DNA from: Lachnoanaerobaculum orale
GTDB lineage: Bacteria; Bacillota; Clostridia; Lachnospirales; Lachnospiraceae
Assembly: GCF_003862485.1 (NCBI RefSeq)
Contig: NZ_RRCM01000003.1
Coordinates: 79,448 to 143,447, forward strand
Direction of reading: 5' to 3'
DNA length: 64,000 nucleotides
In this document: positions 27,231 to 36,771 of the stretch, in pieces
Layout: every line of letters begins with the position of its first letter
Position numbering within the stretch: the stretch's first letter is position 1
The notes under the pieces: model-generated
The model's database searches: none
What the model saw: only the letters and a program-made list of their open reading frames with translations
Told to the model about the DNA's origin: nothing
Translations under genes and position numbers: made by a program

Positions 27231-27989
27231 ATGATATTATACTTTAGTGCAACAGGTAACGGAAAATATATTGCAGAGCAAATTGCAGCAGAAACTGATG
27301 ATAAAGCTATATCCATAGTGGATTGTATTAGGGAAGGTAAATACTTATTTAAAGATGAAAAAATATTGGGTATTATAACTCCGACGTATTTTTGGAGGCT
27401 TCCAAGAATTGTAACGGAATTTTTAGAAAAATTTACAATAGAGAATTGCAAATATACTTTTCTTCTTGCGAGCTATGGTACTTCTACCGGACAGCTGGTA
27501 GCTATGGCAAGAGAAATTTTAAAAAGAAAAGGTCAAAAATTTGATGCATACTACAGTGTGATAATGCCTGATACATGGACACCGATTTTTAATCTCTCAA
27601 ATAAAGAGAGGGTAGAGCGGTGGCTAAATAAAGGAAAAGCTCAGCTTAAAACAGTTATTGAAAATATCAAATTAAAGAGATGCGGAGACTTTACCAAAAA
27701 GAAATTACCAAAGTTTGTGGCAGCATTACCGTCAGCATTTATGTATGCTACAGAAAGAAAGACAAAGAATTTATCTGTAAATAAGGATTTATGTATAGGA
27801 TGTAAATTATGTGAGAAAAAATGTCCTGTCGGAGCAATAATTATGGAAGGTGAACACCCGGTATGGAAAGATGAAGAATGTGAGATGTGTTTAGGTTGTC
27901 TACATAGATGTCCGAAGTTTGCAATAAGCTATGGCAGCGGAAGAAGCAACAAACACGGACAATATAAGAATCCGTATACTAAGATATAA
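27231..27989 (+). CDS. EFR1-family flavodoxin-ferredoxin fusion
   Basis: 252 residues. N-terminal flavodoxin-like domain (MILYFSATGNGKYIAEQI binds FMN phosphate) and a C-terminal 2[4Fe-4S] ferredoxin domain with two cysteine motifs (CIGCKLCEKKCPVGAI and CEMCLGCLHRCPKFAI). Such EFR1 proteins transfer electrons in anaerobes, partner unknown. The start follows the ATPase stop by a single base, so the two are translationally coupled even though no functional link is known. Confidence 0.88.
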   Translation: MILYFSATGNGKYIAEQIAAETDDKAISIVDCIREGKYLFKDEKILGIITPTYFWRLPRIVTEFLEKFTIENCKYTFLLASYGTSTGQLVAMAREILKRKGQKFDAYYSVIMPDTWTPIFNLSNKERVERWLNKGKAQLKTVIENIKLKRCGDFTKKKLPKFVAALPSAFMYATERKTKNLSVNKDLCIGCKLCEKKCPVGAIIMEGEHPVWKDEECEMCLGCLHRCPKFAISYGSGRSNKHGQYKNPYTKI

Positions 27990-28108
27990 TGTCGGATAAT
28001 AAGTTTAATCTTTGTATACAAAGCTATTGTACAGTTTATTTTTTCTATGTTAGAATCATATGGTTCTAAGAGTAAATACTCAATTTTTTAGGACTTAAGG
28101 GAGGAAAT

Positions 28109-29758
28109 GTGGACTTAAGTTATATAAGACCCAAGATTTTTGAAGCATTAAAAGGTTACACCGGAGAGCAGTTTGCAAAGGACTTGATTTCAGGTATTAT
28201 AGTTGCAATTATTGCAATGCCGCTGTCGATAGCGCTTGCAATTGCATCAGGTGTAAATCCGGAGCAGGGACTTTATACGGCAGTGGTTGCAGGATTTTTT
28301 ATCTCATTTTTAGGTGGAAGTATAGTACAAATAGGTGGACCTACAGCAGCATTTGTTATAATAATCTATGGTATAGTGGCTCAGTATGGCATGGCAGGAC
28401 TTACAGTTGCCACCATAATGGCAGGATTTATGCTGATACTTATGGGAATCTTTAGACTTGGAGATTTGATAAAGTTTATACCGAAGACTATTACGGTAGG
28501 ATTCACCTTTGGAATCGCTGTAAGTATAGTGGCAGGACAGATAAAAGACTTTTTCGGACTTGATATGGGAGCGGTGCCTGCAGAATTTGTGGAGAAGATG
28601 ATTGCTCTTTTTAAGAACTTTCACACATTAAATATCGCAACTTTTTTAATAGGTCTTTTGGCGCTGCTTATTCAGATATTCTGGCCGAAGGTATCTAAAA
28701 AGATTCCGGGATCTTTGATTGCAATTATAGTTACAACTCTAATTGTAAAGTTCGGAAATCTTCCTGTAAAAACCATAGGAGATTTATATACTATAAAAGC
28801 CGGACTTCCAAAGTTTAGTGTACCGGATATATCACCTGAGCTTATCTCCTTGATGATTTCACCTGCATTTACCATAGCAATATTGGCTGCCATAGAATCC
28901 CTTTTATCCTGTGTGGTTTCAGATACAATGACGGAGAGTCATCACAGTCCTAATGCAGAGCTTATAGGACAGGGAGTCGGTAATATAATGTCTGCGCTCT
29001 TTGGAGGAATACCTGCTACCGGAGCTATTGCAAGAACCGCCGCCAATGTTAAAAACGGTGGAAGAACACCGATTGCAGGTATGATTCATGCAATTACACT
29101 TATGCTGATATTGTTATTCTTGATGCCATATGCATCGCTCATTCCTATGAGCTGTCTGGCTGCCATTCTTATTATAGTAGGCTACAATATGAGCGGATGG
29201 AGAAATGTGGTACATATAATAAAAACAGCACCTAAAAGTGATATTGCGGTTTTATTGATTACTTTATTTTTAACGGTACTTTTTGACCTTGTAATGGCTA
29301 TAAAGTTCGGTATGATTCTTGCGGCATTTCTTTTCCTAAAGCGTATGTCCGATATTGCAAATGTACGCCAATGGGTGGATAAATCAGACTCGGATGAGTA
29401 TGCACTGAATTCCGACCTTAAGGCTGTACCTGAAAATACAATAGTCTATGAGATTTTCGGAGCGTTATTTTTCGGTGCTACAAAAGATTTACTTAATATA
29501 GCAAATGAGGACGAAAAAAATGTACTGGTTCTTCGTATGAGAAATGTGCCTGCAATGGATATTTCAGGACTTGAAGCTTTGGAAGAATTACTTGGGATTT
29601 GCAAAAAAAGAAATATGACTTTAATATTGTCTCATGTAAATAAGCAACCGATGAAAGTAATGGAAAAGGCGGGATTCATAGAAAAAGCGGGAAGAGAAAA
29701 CTTCTGTGAAAATATAAATAAAGCACTTGAAAGAGCCAAGGCTCTTGAGTGCAATTAG
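28109..29758 (+). CDS. SulP family anion transporter with STAS domain
   Basis: 549 residues from a GTG at 28109 behind AAGGGAGG; an overlapping ATG at 28107 is out of frame. About ten to twelve membrane segments (from residue 25 to about 405) include the SulP signature-like PLSIALAIASGVNPEQGLYT and GGPTAAFVIIIYG. A cytosolic STAS domain follows (about 445-540, with VLRMRNVPAMDISGLEALEE). Substrate is probably sulfate, bicarbonate or another anion; not decided by sequence. A near-palindrome AGAATCATATGGTTCT at 28052-28067 lies in the promoter area. Confidence 0.9.
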   Translation: MDLSYIRPKIFEALKGYTGEQFAKDLISGIIVAIIAMPLSIALAIASGVNPEQGLYTAVVAGFFISFLGGSIVQIGGPTAAFVIIIYGIVAQYGMAGLTVATIMAGFMLILMGIFRLGDLIKFIPKTITVGFTFGIAVSIVAGQIKDFFGLDMGAVPAEFVEKMIALFKNFHTLNIATFLIGLLALLIQIFWPKVSKKIPGSLIAIIVTTLIVKFGNLPVKTIGDLYTIKAGLPKFSVPDISPELISLMISPAFTIAILAAIESLLSCVVSDTMTESHHSPNAELIGQGVGNIMSALFGGIPATGAIARTAANVKNGGRTPIAGMIHAITLMLILLFLMPYASLIPMSCLAAILIIVGYNMSGWRNVVHIIKTAPKSDIAVLLITLFLTVLFDLVMAIKFGMILAAFLFLKRMSDIANVRQWVDKSDSDEYALNSDLKAVPENTIVYEIFGALFFGATKDLLNIANEDEKNVLVLRMRNVPAMDISGLEALEELLGICKKRNMTLILSHVNKQPMKVMEKAGFIEKAGRENFCENINKALERAKALECN

Positions 29759-29851
29759 TATTTCTGATTTGTAAAAAAAGAGTTATAATCTAAATACTAT
29801 TTCATATCAACGCTCAAATATATTGATAGTAATTAAGTAAGAGGAGAATAT

Positions 29852-30478
29852 ATGAACGAGAACTTAAAAAAGAGAAATGAAGTGTTGGCAGATACCGTAA
29901 TCAAGGGTCTTAAATCCAGAAATATGACAGGGTATTATGCAAAGGATAAGGAAGAAGCACTTAAGATTGCTCTTGAGCTTATCCCTGAAAACAGTAAGAT
30001 TGCAATGGGAGGTTGCATGAGTGCGCATGAAATCGGTTTGATTTGTGCACTTGAGCAGGGCAACTATAATTATATGGACAGAGCCAAGATGGAACCTAGA
30101 GAAGCTCTTTTGGCGGCTTATGATGTGGATATATTTCTTTCAAGCGCCAATGCTATGACAGATGACGGAGTGCTTGTAAATATTGACGGGAACTCAAACC
30201 GTGTATCATGTATTGCACAGGGACCGAAAAAGGTTGTTTTTATAGTCGGAATCAATAAGATATGTTCAGACATCGACAGTGCCATGAAGCGTGCCAGAAA
30301 TGTTGCGGCTACCGCAAATACGCAGAGATTTGATATAAATACTCCTTGCAAGATTACAGGAAAATGCTCGGACTGTAAATCACCTGATACTATCTGCTGC
30401 CAGTTTTTGATTACAAGATATTCACGCCACAAAGACAGAATACATGTAATCTTGGTTAATGATAGTTTGGGATTTTAA
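29852..30478 (+). CDS. LUD-domain protein (lactate-utilisation LutC/YkgG-like)
   Basis: 208 residues. The LUD fold is shown by LIPENSKIAMGGCMSAHEIG, AYDVDIFLSSANAMTDDGVLV, NIDGNSNRVSCIAQGPKKV and VGINKICSDIDSAMKRARN. A C-terminal cysteine cluster (CKITGKCSDCKSPDTICC) may bind metal. Related proteins take part in lactate oxidation, but no LutA/LutB partner is here, so the role is open. A GAGGAG site precedes the start and a strong terminator follows. Confidence 0.82.
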   Translation: MNENLKKRNEVLADTVIKGLKSRNMTGYYAKDKEEALKIALELIPENSKIAMGGCMSAHEIGLICALEQGNYNYMDRAKMEPREALLAAYDVDIFLSSANAMTDDGVLVNIDGNSNRVSCIAQGPKKVVFIVGINKICSDIDSAMKRARNVAATANTQRFDINTPCKITGKCSDCKSPDTICCQFLITRYSRHKDRIHVILVNDSLGF

Positions 30479-30501
30479 AAGTGTGTAATATATAAAATAT
30501 G

Positions 30502-30540
30502 TACCCTCTTTACCGAATAAAACGGTAAGGAGGGTAATTT
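30502..30540 (+). terminator. Rho-independent terminator after the LUD gene
   Basis: TACCCTCTTTACCG (30502-30515) pairs with CGGTAAGGAGGGTA (30523-30536) and is followed by ATTTTA. From here to about 30870 I see no gene; a 35-codon frame near 30660 is too short and has no support. Confidence 0.85.
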
Positions 30541-30871
30541 TATATGCTGTAGTTATGAATACAAGGTGAAAGCAATATAATCGTATGAAAATAAGTAATT
30601 AAAGAAATTTAGGACAGGATTAAAACGTGAGTTCTTTATTATAAAATTCAAGAGAGGGTATGCATAGAAGAGGTCTGCGAGTTCTATACCTTAAAAATAA
30701 GGATAAATGCCTATACGATATCAGAAACTACAGCTTATTAAGCAAGATAAAACTTGGAGATATATAACCAATCATAAAGACATAAATAGGGATATAAAGT
30801 ATGAAAGCAGTTTAAAATAACAGTAATAACTATTGATAAAAAACTAACAAAAATATGTTTTAAATAAAATA

Positions 30872-30899
30872 TTGACATTTAATTTGTATGTGATAAAAT
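30872..30899 (+). promoter_or_regulatory. Promoter of the sugar operon
   Basis: TTGACA at 30872-30877 and TAAAAT at 30894-30899, 16-base spacer. It precedes the operator palindrome and the binding-protein gene. Confidence 0.7.
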
Positions 30900-30913
30900 A
30901 CAAATAACAGATA

Positions 30914-30927
30914 TGGAACGCGTTCCA
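30914..30927. promoter_or_regulatory. LacI-family operator
   Basis: TGGAACGCGTTCCA is a perfect 14-base palindrome with a central CG, the form typical of LacI/GalR operators. It lies 15 bases after the -10 element, so binding would block transcription. The LacI-type gene in this operon (34239-35246) is the natural candidate to bind it. Confidence 0.75.
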
Positions 30928-31060
30928 CAAAGAGAGACAAAAATAAAATTGCCAATATTTACTATAATAATATATAAAAATTGGATGATTTATCGATATC
31001 TTTGTGAAAGCATGAGGTTTTGCTACTGCGGTAGTAATCAATTATTGAGGAGGTTATATA

Positions 31061-32389
31061 ATGAAAAAAGTTTTAACAACTTTAGGTGTTTTGGCACTTG
31101 GCGGTATGCTGGCGGCTTGTGGAAATAATGCCGGTGCGACAAAGCAGGCGGATGCAAGCAGTGAAGGAAGTTCACAGGCTGCAGAGAGTAAGAGTGCAGA
31201 CGGTGTTACCAATGTAACTATTTGGAGCCCGACAGATACTGCAGCTATTGAGGCTTGGTGGGTAGAGAAGATTGATCAGTGGAATAAGGAGAATCCTGAT
31301 ATTCAGGTAAAGAGAGAGGCTATAGACAGAGCTGATGCATATGCTTATGAGAATAAGATTACAACAGCTACAACCTCAGGAAATCTTCCTGATATTCTAT
31401 ATGTAGACGGACCTATGGTTTCATACTATGCGGCAAACGGCATTACAGTTCCGCTTGACAGTTATTTCCCTGCGGATGATCTTAAGGACTTTATGCCAAG
31501 TACGGTACAGGCCGATACATATGACGGCAAGCTTTATGCAATAGCCCCTACAGAGTCATCGGTAGCACTTTTCTATAATAAGGACTATCTTGATAAGGCA
31601 GGTATACCATATCCTTCAGATACAGATATTAAGCAGGCCTGGACATGGAGCCAGTTCCTTGACAATGCAAAGAAACTTACAACATCCGATTATGTAGGAA
31701 CAAATATTATTATGGACAAGGGTGAGGGAATTATCTATGCACTCGGTTCATTCTTTACAGAAGCCGGAGCACAGTTTGTAAGTGACGACGGATCTAAAGC
31801 TGACGGATATGTAAATTCGGATGCAAGTGTTAAGGCGGCAGAGTATCTCAATGAGTTCATTAAGAACGGATACGCAAATCTTGATCCTGTAAAGGATGAA
31901 TTCCTTAACGGTAAAGCCGCTACATTACTTGGAGGTTCATGGAATATAGCAGATCTTGAAAAGTCAAATCTTAACTGGGGTGTTTCATACTTCCCTGTAG
32001 CGGATGACGGAAAGGCTGTATCTCCTACAGGAGACTGGGCGGCAGCTATCACAAAGGATTCTAAGAATCCTGATGCGGCAGGTAAGTTCTTACAGTGGGC
32101 AATGAACAGCGATAATATTGCATCTTATGCAAGTGCGGTTGCAAAACCTGCATCAAGAACATCATCTTATGATAAGATGGAAGGCTGGGACAGCGGTGCA
32201 AGAGCACTTATGAAGTGGCAGTTACAGAATACAGGTGTATCAAGACCAAGAACACCTTCATACTCAGTACTTTCAACAGATTTCTCAACAGCTATGCTCA
32301 ATATATTCTCAGGTTCGGACGCTAAGGAAGAGCTTGACAATGTAGCAAAGAACTTTGATGAGAATTATGAAATGTACTATAAGAAATAA
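31061..32389 (+). CDS. Sugar ABC transporter substrate-binding lipoprotein
   Basis: 442 residues. Signal peptide with lipobox LAAC (Cys at residue 20), a Ser/Ala-rich linker, then a family 1 solute-binding fold (NVTIWSPTDTAAIEAWWVEKIDQWNKENPDIQV; LYVDGPMVSYYAANG; ALFYNKDYLDKAGI; GDWAAAITKDSKNPDAAGKFL). It captures an oligosaccharide outside the membrane for the two permeases that follow. The GH32 gene in the operon suggests sucrose or fructo-oligosaccharides. GAGGAGG precedes ATG 31061. No ATPase gene is in the operon; a shared MsmK-type ATPase elsewhere is likely. Confidence 0.92.
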   Translation: MKKVLTTLGVLALGGMLAACGNNAGATKQADASSEGSSQAAESKSADGVTNVTIWSPTDTAAIEAWWVEKIDQWNKENPDIQVKREAIDRADAYAYENKITTATTSGNLPDILYVDGPMVSYYAANGITVPLDSYFPADDLKDFMPSTVQADTYDGKLYAIAPTESSVALFYNKDYLDKAGIPYPSDTDIKQAWTWSQFLDNAKKLTTSDYVGTNIIMDKGEGIIYALGSFFTEAGAQFVSDDGSKADGYVNSDASVKAAEYLNEFIKNGYANLDPVKDEFLNGKAATLLGGSWNIADLEKSNLNWGVSYFPVADDGKAVSPTGDWAAAITKDSKNPDAAGKFLQWAMNSDNIASYASAVAKPASRTSSYDKMEGWDSGARALMKWQLQNTGVSRPRTPSYSVLSTDFSTAMLNIFSGSDAKEELDNVAKNFDENYEMYYKK

Positions 32390-32410
32390 TTTCATACTAT
32401 TGTAGTTTGG

Positions 32411-32437
32411 AAGGCTTGGCATATTGCCAAGCCTTTT
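32411..32437 (+). terminator. Intra-operon hairpin
   Basis: AAGGCTTGGCA and TGCCAAGCCTT pair around ATAT, followed by TTG, between the binding-protein and first permease genes. Such a hairpin commonly gives more binding protein than permease through partial termination and mRNA stabilisation. Confidence 0.65.
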
Positions 32438-32453
32438 GTAGAAAGGAAGTAAT

Positions 32454-33353
32454 ATGGAGGCCAAGCTAAGTAAAAAGAGTAAAAGAGAATACGGTGATAA
32501 TTTGGCAGGATTTATAATGTCCTCACCTGCACTTATTCTTTTGATTGCTTTTTTGATAATTCCGATTATATATACAGTTTACTATTCATTCTTTACTTAT
32601 CAGGTAGTGCGTCCTGATAATATAAAATTCAATGCTCTTAACAACTATGCAAAACTTTTCAAAGATGCAAACTTTTATGTAGCGTTGAAAAATACAATAT
32701 ATTTTACAGTTATTGTAGTACCTGTGCAGTGTATATTGGCATTGGTTCTTGCACTTATGGTATCAAGTAAGAAAAAAGGTGTCGCAGTATTCAGAACACT
32801 TTATTACAGTCCACAGATAACATCAATGGTAATTATCGCTGTACTTTGGACAATACTTTATAACTCTAATGCCAATACAGGACTTATAAATGCATTTTTA
32901 AAGAGCATAGGTTTACAGCCTATTGACTTTTTGAACAATCCGAAGACGGCTATGAATTCTATTATATTCATGTCGGCTTGGCAGGGTGCGGGATATCAAA
33001 TGATGATCTTTATTGCAGGACTTAATGCTATACCTACAGAGCAGTATGAGGCTGCAAGTGTGGACGGAGCGGACTGGTTTGCAAAGCTTATATATGTAAC
33101 TCTTCCGGGACTTATAAATACGATTAAATATGTACTTATGATAACACTTATACAGGCTATGAAGCTCTTTACTCAGCCATATATTATGACAAAGGGCGGA
33201 CCGAGAAATGCTACAAAGACATTAGTTTTTTACATATATGAGCAAGGTTTTCAAAAGGGTAATTTCGGTTATGCCTGCAGTATAGCTACGGTGTTCTTTA
33301 TTATAGTTGTTACACTGTCAATTGTGGTTAAAAGGATAAGTAAGACAAATTAG
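32454..33353 (+). CDS. Sugar ABC transporter permease (MalF-like)
   Basis: 299 residues, six membrane segments. The EAA loop is EQYEAASVDGADWFAKLIYVTLPGL near residue 200, which contacts the ATPase. The N-terminus starts in the cytosol with a basic stretch. Pairs with the MalG-like permease 8 bases downstream to form the sugar channel. Confidence 0.93.
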   Translation: MEAKLSKKSKREYGDNLAGFIMSSPALILLIAFLIIPIIYTVYYSFFTYQVVRPDNIKFNALNNYAKLFKDANFYVALKNTIYFTVIVVPVQCILALVLALMVSSKKKGVAVFRTLYYSPQITSMVIIAVLWTILYNSNANTGLINAFLKSIGLQPIDFLNNPKTAMNSIIFMSAWQGAGYQMMIFIAGLNAIPTEQYEAASVDGADWFAKLIYVTLPGLINTIKYVLMITLIQAMKLFTQPYIMTKGGPRNATKTLVFYIYEQGFQKGNFGYACSIATVFFIIVVTLSIVVKRISKTN

Positions 33354-33361
33354 GAGGGAAT

Positions 33362-34207
33362 ATGAATAATAAAAAGATAAATAAAGTGCTTGGTAATGTT
33401 ATATTTTACCTCGGCAATATTGTAGTGGGTCTTATATTTGTATCTCCGCTTCTGTGGATGCTTGCTTCATCATTTAAGCCTGAACTTGAGATCTTCTCAA
33501 ACTTGAACTCACTTTCTACTTTTGTACCTGCTCATTTTACTTTGCAAAACTATGTTGAGGTATTTCAAAGATTAAAAGTATTCACAATATTAAAGAATAC
33601 TTTGGTTTATATAGGGATAGTACTTTTTGGCGATTTGTTACTGGGCTCAATGTTCGGTTATGCACTTGCCAAATTAAAGTACAGATTTAGAGGTATAAGT
33701 CTTACGCTTGTAATAGCGCTTATGTCAATGCCGGTTGAAGCTATTATACTTCCGATGTATATTGAGATGGCACAAATCGGCTGGGTAAATACAATGCTCG
33801 GTCTTACAATTCCGTTTATGATGAATTGCTTTTCTATATATATGTTCTATTCATACTTTATCAGTATACCTGACGAGCTTATAGAAGCTGCAAAGGTAGA
33901 CGGATGCGGACCTATAAGAACATATTTCAGTATAGTTATGCCTATATCAAAGACTGTATTTGCTACAGTGTTTATACTTGATTTTGTATCAAGATGGAAT
34001 GACTTTATGTGGCCTTTCCTTATTACTACCGGAGAGGAAAAGAGAACGGTGCAGCTTGCAGTACAGATATTTGTGGGAGTAAGCCCTATACACTACGGTG
34101 TTATTATGGCGGTATTGACACTTGCATCAATTCCTATGATTATAATGTATATATTCATGCAGAAATTTTATGTAGAAGGTATTGCATCTACAGGAATTAA
34201 GGGTTAA
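33362..34207 (+). CDS. Sugar ABC transporter permease (MalG-like)
   Basis: 281 residues, six membrane segments. EAA loop: DELIEAAKVDGCGPIRTYFSIVMPI near residue 175. Start after TAGGAGGGAAT. The C-terminal end FYVEGIASTGIKG is the typical MalG-type ending. Forms the heterodimeric permease with the previous gene. Confidence 0.93.
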   Translation: MNNKKINKVLGNVIFYLGNIVVGLIFVSPLLWMLASSFKPELEIFSNLNSLSTFVPAHFTLQNYVEVFQRLKVFTILKNTLVYIGIVLFGDLLLGSMFGYALAKLKYRFRGISLTLVIALMSMPVEAIILPMYIEMAQIGWVNTMLGLTIPFMMNCFSIYMFYSYFISIPDELIEAAKVDGCGPIRTYFSIVMPISKTVFATVFILDFVSRWNDFMWPFLITTGEEKRTVQLAVQIFVGVSPIHYGVIMAVLTLASIPMIIMYIFMQKFYVEGIASTGIKG

Positions 34208-34238
34208 ATTTTAACTTGAATATGTAGATGGAGGGGTT

Positions 34239-35246
34239 ATGTCAAGTATACAGGAGGTTGCAAAGAAGGCAGGAGTAGGAGTAGGAACGGTATCAAGAGT
34301 AATCAATGACAGCGGTTATGTCTCGGATAAAACCAGAAAAAAAGTGGAAGATGTTATAGCGGAGCTTAATTATAAGCCGAATGAACTTGCCAGAAATCTT
34401 TTCAGAAATAAAACCAATATTGTGGCGGTGATTACACCGGCTATAGGAAATCCGTACTATGCTACTCTTTACAGTGCGGTTGAAAACAGACTCAGAAAGT
34501 ATGGCTATAAGACAATGCTTTGTAATACTATCGGAGAAGCTACAAATGAGGAAGCGTACCTTGAGATGCTGGAGAGAAATATGGTGGACGGAATAATCAC
34601 GGGAACACATACACTTGATTACAGTATCTATAAAAAGCTGAAGGGTCCGATAGTAGGATTTGATACTCCTAAATTAAATGATGATATTTTGGTGGTAACT
34701 GTGGACCATGAAAAAGGCGGTAAGTTGGCGGCAAAGGCTTTGATAGAGAGCGGTTGTAAGGAAGTATTACAATTTAGCGACGCAACTACCAAGAACTATC
34801 CGTTTATAAAGAGACATAGGGCATTTGCAAAGGAGATAAAAAAAGCGGGAATTACAGCCCGAGAGTATAAACCGCTTATGGACAGGTTTGACTATGAGTA
34901 TATTGAGGAAAATATAGAAGAGGCATTCAAACTTTATCCGAATGTTGACGGTATATTTGCAACCGATACTCATGCGCTTTTATATATGAAAAAGGCATTA
35001 AGCCTTGGCAAGAGAATTCCACAAGATTTGAAAATAGTGGCATATGACGGAACTTTTATACTGGACACAGCATATCCGAGTCTCAGTGCCATAGTTCAGC
35101 CGATTGATGAGCTTGCAAAGGCGGCTGTGGACAGTCTGCATGCTATTATAGAAGGCGAGAGGGTGGACAGAAAAACAAAAGTACTTGATATATACTTTAG
35201 ACAGGGAATGACTACAAACAGGAAAGAAGATTTATATGAACAATAA
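34239..35246 (+). CDS. LacI/GalR-family transcriptional regulator
   Basis: 335 residues. N-terminal helix-turn-helix and hinge (SIQEVAKKAGVGVGTVSRVINDSGYVSDKTR; ELNYKPNELARNLFRNKTN) and a periplasmic-binding-type effector domain from about residue 60 (AVITPAIGNPYYATLYSAVE; GIFATDTHALLYMKKALSLGKRIPQDLKIVAYDG). It probably represses the operon by binding the palindrome at 30914-30927 and releases on a sugar or sugar phosphate. Overlaps the GH32 start by 11 bases. Confidence 0.93.
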   Translation: MSSIQEVAKKAGVGVGTVSRVINDSGYVSDKTRKKVEDVIAELNYKPNELARNLFRNKTNIVAVITPAIGNPYYATLYSAVENRLRKYGYKTMLCNTIGEATNEEAYLEMLERNMVDGIITGTHTLDYSIYKKLKGPIVGFDTPKLNDDILVVTVDHEKGGKLAAKALIESGCKEVLQFSDATTKNYPFIKRHRAFAKEIKKAGITAREYKPLMDRFDYEYIEENIEEAFKLYPNVDGIFATDTHALLYMKKALSLGKRIPQDLKIVAYDGTFILDTAYPSLSAIVQPIDELAKAAVDSLHAIIEGERVDRKTKVLDIYFRQGMTTNRKEDLYEQ

Positions 35247-36666
35247 AGAAAGAGCTGACGAATATTTCAGAGAAAATAAATCAAAAATAAAGGACATTGA
35301 CAGACCGGTGTACCATTTTACGCCTGATATCGGTTGGATGAACGACCCGAACGGTTTTTCATATTTTGACGGCGAATATCATCTGTTCTATCAGTATAAT
35401 CCATATGATATAAAATGGGGGCCGATGCACTGGGGGCATGCAAAGAGTAAAGACTTTGTAGACTGGGAAAGATTGCCTGTGGCATTGGCACCTGATGATG
35501 AAATAAAGGGACAGTGCTTTTCAGGTACAGCTATAGTTGAAGGGGATAAGCACACATTGATATATACTCTTCACAATGACGATAAAGAAGAGCAGGCTGT
35601 AGCCATAGGTGACGGAACCGAATATAAATGTATTTCAAATGAAGCTGCGATTAAGACGGAAGATTTACCGGAGGGTTTTAGCGGAGTTGACTTTAGAGAC
35701 CCTAAGATATGGAAGGAAGACGACATATACTATTGTATAGTAAGTGCCAAAAATGACGAGGGTCTTGGAACTATACTTTTGTTTGAATCAAAGGACTTGC
35801 TTGAATGGAAGTATGTAGGAATACTCTTTGAGAACGACGGAAAGTACGGTAAGATGTGGGAATGCCCGGATTTTTTTATGCTTGGTAAGAAATATGTACT
35901 TGTAATTTCTGTAATGGAGATGAAAGCAAAGAAGAGGAAGTACTTTAACGGACATCAGGTAATATACTTTGTCGGAGATTATGATAAGAAAAGTCATAAG
36001 TTTATTCCAGATACCAAGGGAAAGACTCTTGACTTCGGATTTGATTACTATGCTCCGCAAAGCTTGTATGCAGACGGTAGGACTTTATCAGTTGCGTGGC
36101 TTCATGACTGGGGCAATGATTTGACTCCTGAAGGTGCGAAGTGGTGCGGACAGATGACTTACCCGAGGGAGATTATACTTAATGGTAAGAATATTTATCA
36201 GATGCCGGCAAAGGAGCTTGAAAGTGATTATAAAAACAGATATAGTACAAGTTTTACTTTAAATAAAAATGAAAAATATGTAGATGAGGATTTGAACTCA
36301 AGAGTTGCAAGATTTGACTTTGATATTACAAATGTTGATGCAAACAAGCTTACTATATTCTTTGCGGCTGATGATGATTACAATTCATTTATAAAGATAA
36401 ATATGAAAAAGCGAACCGCAAAGTTTTCAAGGAGATTTTCTTATCTTTCCAAAGATGCAATGGATGAGAGAAAGATAGATATAGATATTTGTGACGGAAA
36501 GCTGTCTTTGTGTGTTCTGATTGACAGATATAGCATTGAGATTTTTATTAACAACGGAAAACAGGTCCTTACATCAAGGATTTATACACCGCTTGATGCA
36601 AATGAGATAAGATTCTTGGCTGACGGCAAGGTAGATATCAATGTATGTAAAAATGAGATAGAGTAA
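35236..36666 (+). CDS. GH32 glycoside hydrolase (sucrose/fructan hydrolase)
   Basis: 476 residues, no signal peptide, so cytosolic. GH32 motifs: WMNDPNG near residue 34 (nucleophile Asp37), FRDP near 155 (transition-state stabiliser) and WECPDFF near 210 (acid/base Glu). A C-terminal beta-sandwich begins at about 340. It releases fructose from sucrose, sucrose phosphate or imported fructo-oligosaccharides. Because the transporter is of ABC rather than PTS type, an unphosphorylated oligosaccharide is the likelier substrate. Last gene of the operon. Confidence 0.93.
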   Translation: MNNKERADEYFRENKSKIKDIDRPVYHFTPDIGWMNDPNGFSYFDGEYHLFYQYNPYDIKWGPMHWGHAKSKDFVDWERLPVALAPDDEIKGQCFSGTAIVEGDKHTLIYTLHNDDKEEQAVAIGDGTEYKCISNEAAIKTEDLPEGFSGVDFRDPKIWKEDDIYYCIVSAKNDEGLGTILLFESKDLLEWKYVGILFENDGKYGKMWECPDFFMLGKKYVLVISVMEMKAKKRKYFNGHQVIYFVGDYDKKSHKFIPDTKGKTLDFGFDYYAPQSLYADGRTLSVAWLHDWGNDLTPEGAKWCGQMTYPREIILNGKNIYQMPAKELESDYKNRYSTSFTLNKNEKYVDEDLNSRVARFDFDITNVDANKLTIFFAADDDYNSFIKINMKKRTAKFSRRFSYLSKDAMDERKIDIDICDGKLSLCVLIDRYSIEIFINNGKQVLTSRIYTPLDANEIRFLADGKVDINVCKNEIE

Positions 36667-36771
36667 TTTATAATAAAAAGAAATCGCTTATAGTACTTGA
36701 ACATGTTGATACAAAAATGTTAATATAATACATAACAGTATTAAAATCGTTTTGTGATTTTGGAGGTGTTT

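Noticed and set aside
30640..30780. Short frame in the gap before the sugar operon
   Set aside because: About 35 codons, no binding site and no similarity I recognise.
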